Below are positions 59,515 through 64,000 of a DNA stretch of 64,000 bases, in pieces. The notes below the pieces were generated by a model that did not search any database, had not been told where the DNA came from, and saw nothing but the letters and a program-made list of their open reading frames with translations. Each line of letters begins with the position of its first letter. Positions within the stretch are counted from its first letter, which is position 1. The translations under genes were made by a program, and so were the position numbers. This stretch comes from Prochlorococcus sp. AG-402-L23 (GTDB taxonomy: Bacteria; Cyanobacteriota; Cyanobacteriia; PCC-6307; Cyanobiaceae), in contig QCIO01000001.1 in NCBI GenBank assembly GCA_003216635.1, forward strand, positions 1 to 64,000, read 5' to 3'.

Positions 59515-61311
59515 ATGTCATCTTCGATAAAAGAAATTAGGAATGTTGCAATTATTGCCCACGTAGATCATGGTAAGACAACTCTTGTGGACGCATTGTT
59601 ATCTCAATCAGGAATATTTAGAGACAATGAAGTCATTCCTACATGCGTAATGGATTCGAATGATCTAGAAAGAGAAAGAGGAATAACAATACTCTCAAAA
59701 AATACTGCAGTGAACTATAAAGATACCAGAATTAACATTATAGATACTCCAGGACATGCAGATTTTGGAGGAGAAGTAGAGAGGGTTTTGGGAATGGTTG
59801 ATGGTTGTCTGCTTATCGTTGATGCAAATGAGGGACCGATGCCTCAAACAAGATTTGTTTTGAAAAAAGCATTAGAAAAAGGACTTAGGCCTATAGTTTT
59901 TGTAAATAAAATTGATAGGCCAAGAGTAGTCCCAGAAATAGCAATTGATAAGGTCTTGGATTTGTTTTTAGAATTAGGAGCAGATGATGATCAATGTGAT
60001 TTCCCTTATCTTTTTGGAAGCGGCCTTTCTGGTTTTGCAAAAGAAGAGATGGAATCTAATAGTGAAAATATGATGCCTCTTTTTGAAGCTATTATTAGAC
60101 ATGTTCCACCTCCAGTAGGTGATGCCAATGAGCCTCTTCAGCTACAAATAACTACTTTGGACTATTCTGATTTCTTAGGCAGAATTGTAATTGGAAAAAT
60201 TCATAATGGAACTATAAAAAATGGTCAACAAGCTAGTTTAATTAAAGAAAATGGTAAAACTATTAAAGGAAAGGTTAGTAAATTACTTGGATTCGAAGGA
60301 TTACAAAGGATTGATATAAATGAAGCATTTGCAGGAGATATCGTTGCCGTTTCTGGTTTCGATGACGTCAATATTGGAGAGACCATAGCATGTCCCGATT
60401 CTCCCCATCCACTTCCATTAATCAAAGTTGATGAACCCACTTTAAATATGACTTTTGTTGTTAACGATTCTCCATTTGCAGGTAAAGAAGGGAAATTTGT
60501 TACTAGTAGACAATTAAAAAATAGATTGGAGAGGGAACTTTTAACAAATGTTGCGCTAAGGGTCGAAGAAACTGATTCTCCTGATAGGTTCTCAGTTTCA
60601 GGAAGAGGAGAATTACATTTAGGTATTTTGATTGAAACGATGAGAAGAGAAGGATTCGAGTTTCAAATATCACAACCTCAAGTGATTTTTAGAGAGATTG
60701 ATAATGTTGAATGTGAGCCTATAGAGACTTTGGTCCTAGATGTGCCTGAAGTATCCGTTGGTTCTTGTATAGAAAAACTTGGATCGAGAAAGGCAGAGAT
60801 GAAAAACATGCAGACAAGTTCAGATGGGAGAACTCAATTAGAGTTTCTTGTCCCATCAAGAGGACTTATTGGATTTCGTGGTGAATTTGTTCGAATAACA
60901 AGAGGTGAAGGTATCATGAGTCACTCATTTTATGAATATAAACCTAAAACAGGAGATTTTGAAACTAGAAGAAATGGAGTCCTTATAGCTTTTGAGGAAG
61001 GTGTGGCGACATTTTATGCCTTAAAGAATGCTGAAGATAGGGGAGTCTATTTCATTAAACCTGGAGTTAAAGTTTATAAGGGAATGATAATTGGAGAGAA
61101 TAATCGACCTCAAGATCTTGAGTTGAATATTTGTAAAACTAAGCAGTTGACTAATATGAGGTCGGCAGGGGCAGAAGAACTTGATACTTTGCAGTCTCCT
61201 GTTGATATTACCCTTGAAAGAGCACTCGAATATATCGGTCCAGATGAAATGCTAGAGGTAACACCAGATTCAATAAGAATGAGAAAAATAAATAAAAAGA
61301 AAAGAAATTAA
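59515..61311 (+). CDS. typA: Translational GTPase TypA/BipA
   Basis: [30 protein letters not shown]. Confidence 0.97.
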   Translation: MSSSIKEIRNVAIIAHVDHGKTTLVDALLSQSGIFRDNEVIPTCVMDSNDLERERGITILSKNTAVNYKDTRINIIDTPGHADFGGEVERVLGMVDGCLLIVDANEGPMPQTRFVLKKALEKGLRPIVFVNKIDRPRVVPEIAIDKVLDLFLELGADDDQCDFPYLFGSGLSGFAKEEMESNSENMMPLFEAIIRHVPPPVGDANEPLQLQITTLDYSDFLGRIVIGKIHNGTIKNGQQASLIKENGKTIKGKVSKLLGFEGLQRIDINEAFAGDIVAVSGFDDVNIGETIACPDSPHPLPLIKVDEPTLNMTFVVNDSPFAGKEGKFVTSRQLKNRLERELLTNVALRVEETDSPDRFSVSGRGELHLGILIETMRREGFEFQISQPQVIFREIDNVECEPIETLVLDVPEVSVGSCIEKLGSRKAEMKNMQTSSDGRTQLEFLVPSRGLIGFRGEFVRITRGEGIMSHSFYEYKPKTGDFETRRNGVLIAFEEGVATFYALKNAEDRGVYFIKPGVKVYKGMIIGENNRPQDLELNICKTKQLTNMRSAGAEELDTLQSPVDITLERALEYIGPDEMLEVTPDSIRMRKINKKKRN

Positions 61312-61322
61312 TAATTAGTTTC

Positions 61323-61691
61323 ATGAAAGAAGAAAGTACAAAAAGTTTTAAAGATTCTCTTTTTACTGCTTTAAATCTTTTTAACAATCATCAATGGTAT
61401 GAGGCTCATGATGCTTTTGAAGAAATATGGAATTCCGTTGATGGTGACGAAAGACAAGTTATCCAGGGAATTTTACAAATATCTGTTTCTCAGTTTCACT
61501 TAAGTAAGGGTAATTTAAATGGAGCTACTATTTTGCTTGGAGAGGGTTTAGGTAGAATAAAAACTAGAACCAAGATTAATTTAGGAATTGATCTTGAATC
61601 CTTCTGCCAATCTTTGGAAGATTTATTGAGGAAATTACAATATAAAGAGCTATTAAATGATAACGATAAGCCTTTTTTGAAAACTCTTTAA
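61323..61691 (+). CDS. DUF309 family protein
   Basis: LFNNHQWYEAHDAFEEIWN...QGILQISVSQFHLSKGN. Confidence 0.8.
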   Translation: MKEESTKSFKDSLFTALNLFNNHQWYEAHDAFEEIWNSVDGDERQVIQGILQISVSQFHLSKGNLNGATILLGEGLGRIKTRTKINLGIDLESFCQSLEDLLRKLQYKELLNDNDKPFLKTL

Positions 61692-61777
61692 TGCATATGA
61701 ATATATCTTTATCTTCAATGAAATTATTATTTATTTTTTTTTCAAGAAAACAAGAAAACTAATCGATCTCAAGAACA

Positions 61778-62506
61778 ATGAATCTAAAAATTCATAATGT
61801 ATCCCTTTCAATTCAAGGAAGATTAATCGTAAATGATGTCTCCATAACTGTAAATCCAGGGGAAATTATAGGTTTGATGGGACCTAATGGTGCTGGGAAA
61901 ACTACCACTTTTAATCTTGCAGTTGGGAATATTAAACCTGATAAAGGTGAAATTTTTATGAATGGTAAAAATATAACCAATCTTCCTCTCCCAATTAGAT
62001 CAAGACTTGGGTTGGGTTATTTAACTCAAGAAGCGAGTATATTTAGAGACCTCACTGTTAAGGATAATATAGATTTGGCTTTGCAGAATTCATCTTATAG
62101 TAGAGCTGCAATCAGAAATAGAAGAGAACAATTAATTAATGAATTTAATTTGAATAATTTTGTAGATAATTATGGTTATCAACTTTCAGGAGGAGAGAGG
62201 AGGAGGTGCGAAATAGCAAGGGCTCTTAGTGTAGGTAGAAAAGGACCGAAATATTTGTTATTAGACGAACCGTTTGCTGGAATCGATCCTCTGGCGGTTA
62301 ATGATTTAAAGAAACTAATTTTTAAATTAAGTAGTGACGGGGTAGGAATTCTTATTACAGACCATAATGTAAGGGAAACCCTTTTAATTACCAACAAATC
62401 ATATGTATTAAGTGAAGGAAAAATTTTAGCTAACGGATCATCAGGTGAATTAGCTGATAATTCAATAGTCAAGAAGTACTATCTAGGAGATAATTTCAAA
62501 CTTTGA
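61778..62506 (+). CDS. lptB: LPS export ABC transporter ATPase
   Basis: GPNGAGKTT, GLGYLTQEASIFRDLTV, LSGGERRRCEIARAL. Confidence 0.93.
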   Translation: MNLKIHNVSLSIQGRLIVNDVSITVNPGEIIGLMGPNGAGKTTTFNLAVGNIKPDKGEIFMNGKNITNLPLPIRSRLGLGYLTQEASIFRDLTVKDNIDLALQNSSYSRAAIRNRREQLINEFNLNNFVDNYGYQLSGGERRRCEIARALSVGRKGPKYLLLDEPFAGIDPLAVNDLKKLIFKLSSDGVGILITDHNVRETLLITNKSYVLSEGKILANGSSGELADNSIVKKYYLGDNFKL

Positions 62507-62619
62507 AATGATTTTACAAAATAAAGTAAAACTTTATTATTAAAGATTTACTCATAAATAAATGATTTAAATTATTATTTGGTTGTCATAGAATATTAAA
62601 AATCGAATAAATTATTTGG

Positions 62620-63549
62620 ATGATACAAGATAATCTTTTTAAAAATTTATTATATGACCCAGTTTCACTCTTAGGTCTTTTAATCTTTTATTTTTTATTA
62701 ATTAATTTTCCAATATCTTTAGGTGCTGTTTTCAAAAAAAAACCTTCTTCTACTGTAAGACTCCTAACTATTTTAGCGAATTTATTAATAACATTACAAT
62801 TACTTTTTAGGTGGTCAATATCTGGACACTTTCCTATTAGTAATTTGTATGAATCTCTTTATTTCCTTACTTGGGGGATCACAATGGGACAACTATTGAT
62901 TGAAAGGGAATACCAATCTCCAATAATTCCCTCAATTGCCATAACTATTGAGTTACTGACTGTGGCCTTCGCTTGTTTTGTGTTGCCTGAAGATTTGAAA
63001 TTATCATCCAACTTGGTACCCGCTTTAAGATCTAGTTGGTTAGTAATGCATGTTAGTGTCGTAATGCTTAGTTATGCGGCATTAATAATAGGTTCTTTAC
63101 TTTCAGTTTCTGTTTTGTTCATTAATAAAAATAAGCCGCTTCAAATCAGAAGTAGCTCTACAGGTATTGGAGGGTTTAAAATTTCCAACAAGTATTCTAC
63201 AAATGATTTAGTTGAACCTATTGAATTTTCTCATTCTGAAGAATTAGATACATTAAGTTATCGTTCCATTTTAATCGGCTTTGTTCTTTTGACTCTCGGT
63301 TTAATTTCTGGTGCAGTTTGGGCTAATGAAGCCTGGGGCACATGGTGGAGTTGGGATCCAAAAGAAACATGGGCATTTATCTCATGGTTGTTTTATGCCG
63401 CTTATCTGCATATGAGAATAAGCAAGGGTTGGCAAGGACGCAGACCAGCAATATTAGCATCTACAGGCTTTTTAGTTGTTTTAGTATGTTATTTAGGAGT
63501 TAATTTTTTAGGAATAGGGTTGCATAGTTATGGCTGGATCTTTGGATGA
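62620..63549 (+). CDS. ccsA: Cytochrome c biogenesis protein CcsA (ResC-like)
   Basis: WGTWWSWDPKETWAFISW Trp-rich motif. Confidence 0.93.
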   Translation: MIQDNLFKNLLYDPVSLLGLLIFYFLLINFPISLGAVFKKKPSSTVRLLTILANLLITLQLLFRWSISGHFPISNLYESLYFLTWGITMGQLLIEREYQSPIIPSIAITIELLTVAFACFVLPEDLKLSSNLVPALRSSWLVMHVSVVMLSYAALIIGSLLSVSVLFINKNKPLQIRSSSTGIGGFKISNKYSTNDLVEPIEFSHSEELDTLSYRSILIGFVLLTLGLISGAVWANEAWGTWWSWDPKETWAFISWLFYAAYLHMRISKGWQGRRPAILASTGFLVVLVCYLGVNFLGIGLHSYGWIFG

Positions 63550-63573
63550 TTTGTTAATCATAAAGAATATTTA

Positions 63574-64000
63574 TTAAGGTTCTGAAAGAACATTCCCCTT
63601 TTGTGCTTCTTGTGCAACTTTTCTCAAGTCATCACATCCCTCTTTTAATGTTGGGTAAGCAAACATTCCACTACCTGCAATAAAACAATTGGCACCAGCA
63701 TCGGCACATTGTGAAATAGTCCAATTTGCTTTTATCCCTCCATCAACTTCAATGTCAACATTTAAGTTTTTTTCGATGACAAAGTTTCTTATTTCTCTGA
63801 TTTTATTAAGCATTGTTGGTATATAAGCTTGTCCTCCAAAGCCTGGATTAACTGTCATAACCAAAACATGATCAACCATATCCATAATGTTTTTAATCAT
63901 TTCAAAAGGAGTATGAGGGTTTAATGCAACAGAAGGAGATCCTCCTAAATCTCTTATTCTTCCGAGAACTCTATGCAAATGAATATTTGCTTCGGCATGA
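63574..64000 (-). CDS. rpe: Ribulose-phosphate 3-epimerase, C-terminal part; runs off window end
   Basis: HAEANIHLHRVLGRIRDLG..., VNPGFGGQAYI, DGGI. Confidence 0.92.
   Translation of the reverse strand, partial: HAEANIHLHRVLGRIRDLGGSPSVALNPHTPFEMIKNIMDMVDHVLVMTVNPGFGGQAYIPTMLNKIREIRNFVIEKNLNVDIEVDGGIKANWTISQCADAGANCFIAGSGMFAYPTLKEGCDDLRKVAQEAQKGNVLSEP

Overview
AT-rich cyanobacterial chromosome segment, best matching a high-light Prochlorococcus (inference from gene content: devBCA, pcyA, petN, thf1, chlP, ferredoxin-sulfite reductase, Hlip, rpsB-tsf-recG order). About 1-16 kb is accessory in character: many very short ORFs, a truncated surface-protein gene, a decayed tyrosine recombinase, duplicated small-gene cassettes, a GC-richer non-coding stretch with degenerate tandem repeats, and few housekeeping genes. 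About 16-30 kb holds a K+ channel, the pstSCAB operon and a four-gene ligase-associated DNA-repair cluster (PdeM, DEXH helicase, ATP-dependent ligase, exonuclease). About 30-37 kb is again small hypothetical genes plus a DUF2130 protein. About 36-64 kb is mostly core. Strongest leads: (1) an apparent H-type pseudoknot in the rpsB 5' leader; (2) a perfect -35/-10 promoter with a palindromic spacer, echoed downstream of pstB; (3) duplicated DUF1651-like cassettes sharing promoter and operator; (4) a seven-unit degenerate tandem repeat in non-coding DNA; (5) a minimal NAD+-type ligase adenylation domain in the same window as the LigB-type repair cluster. Everything was read by eye. No searches or folding were run, and novelty was not checked against databases.
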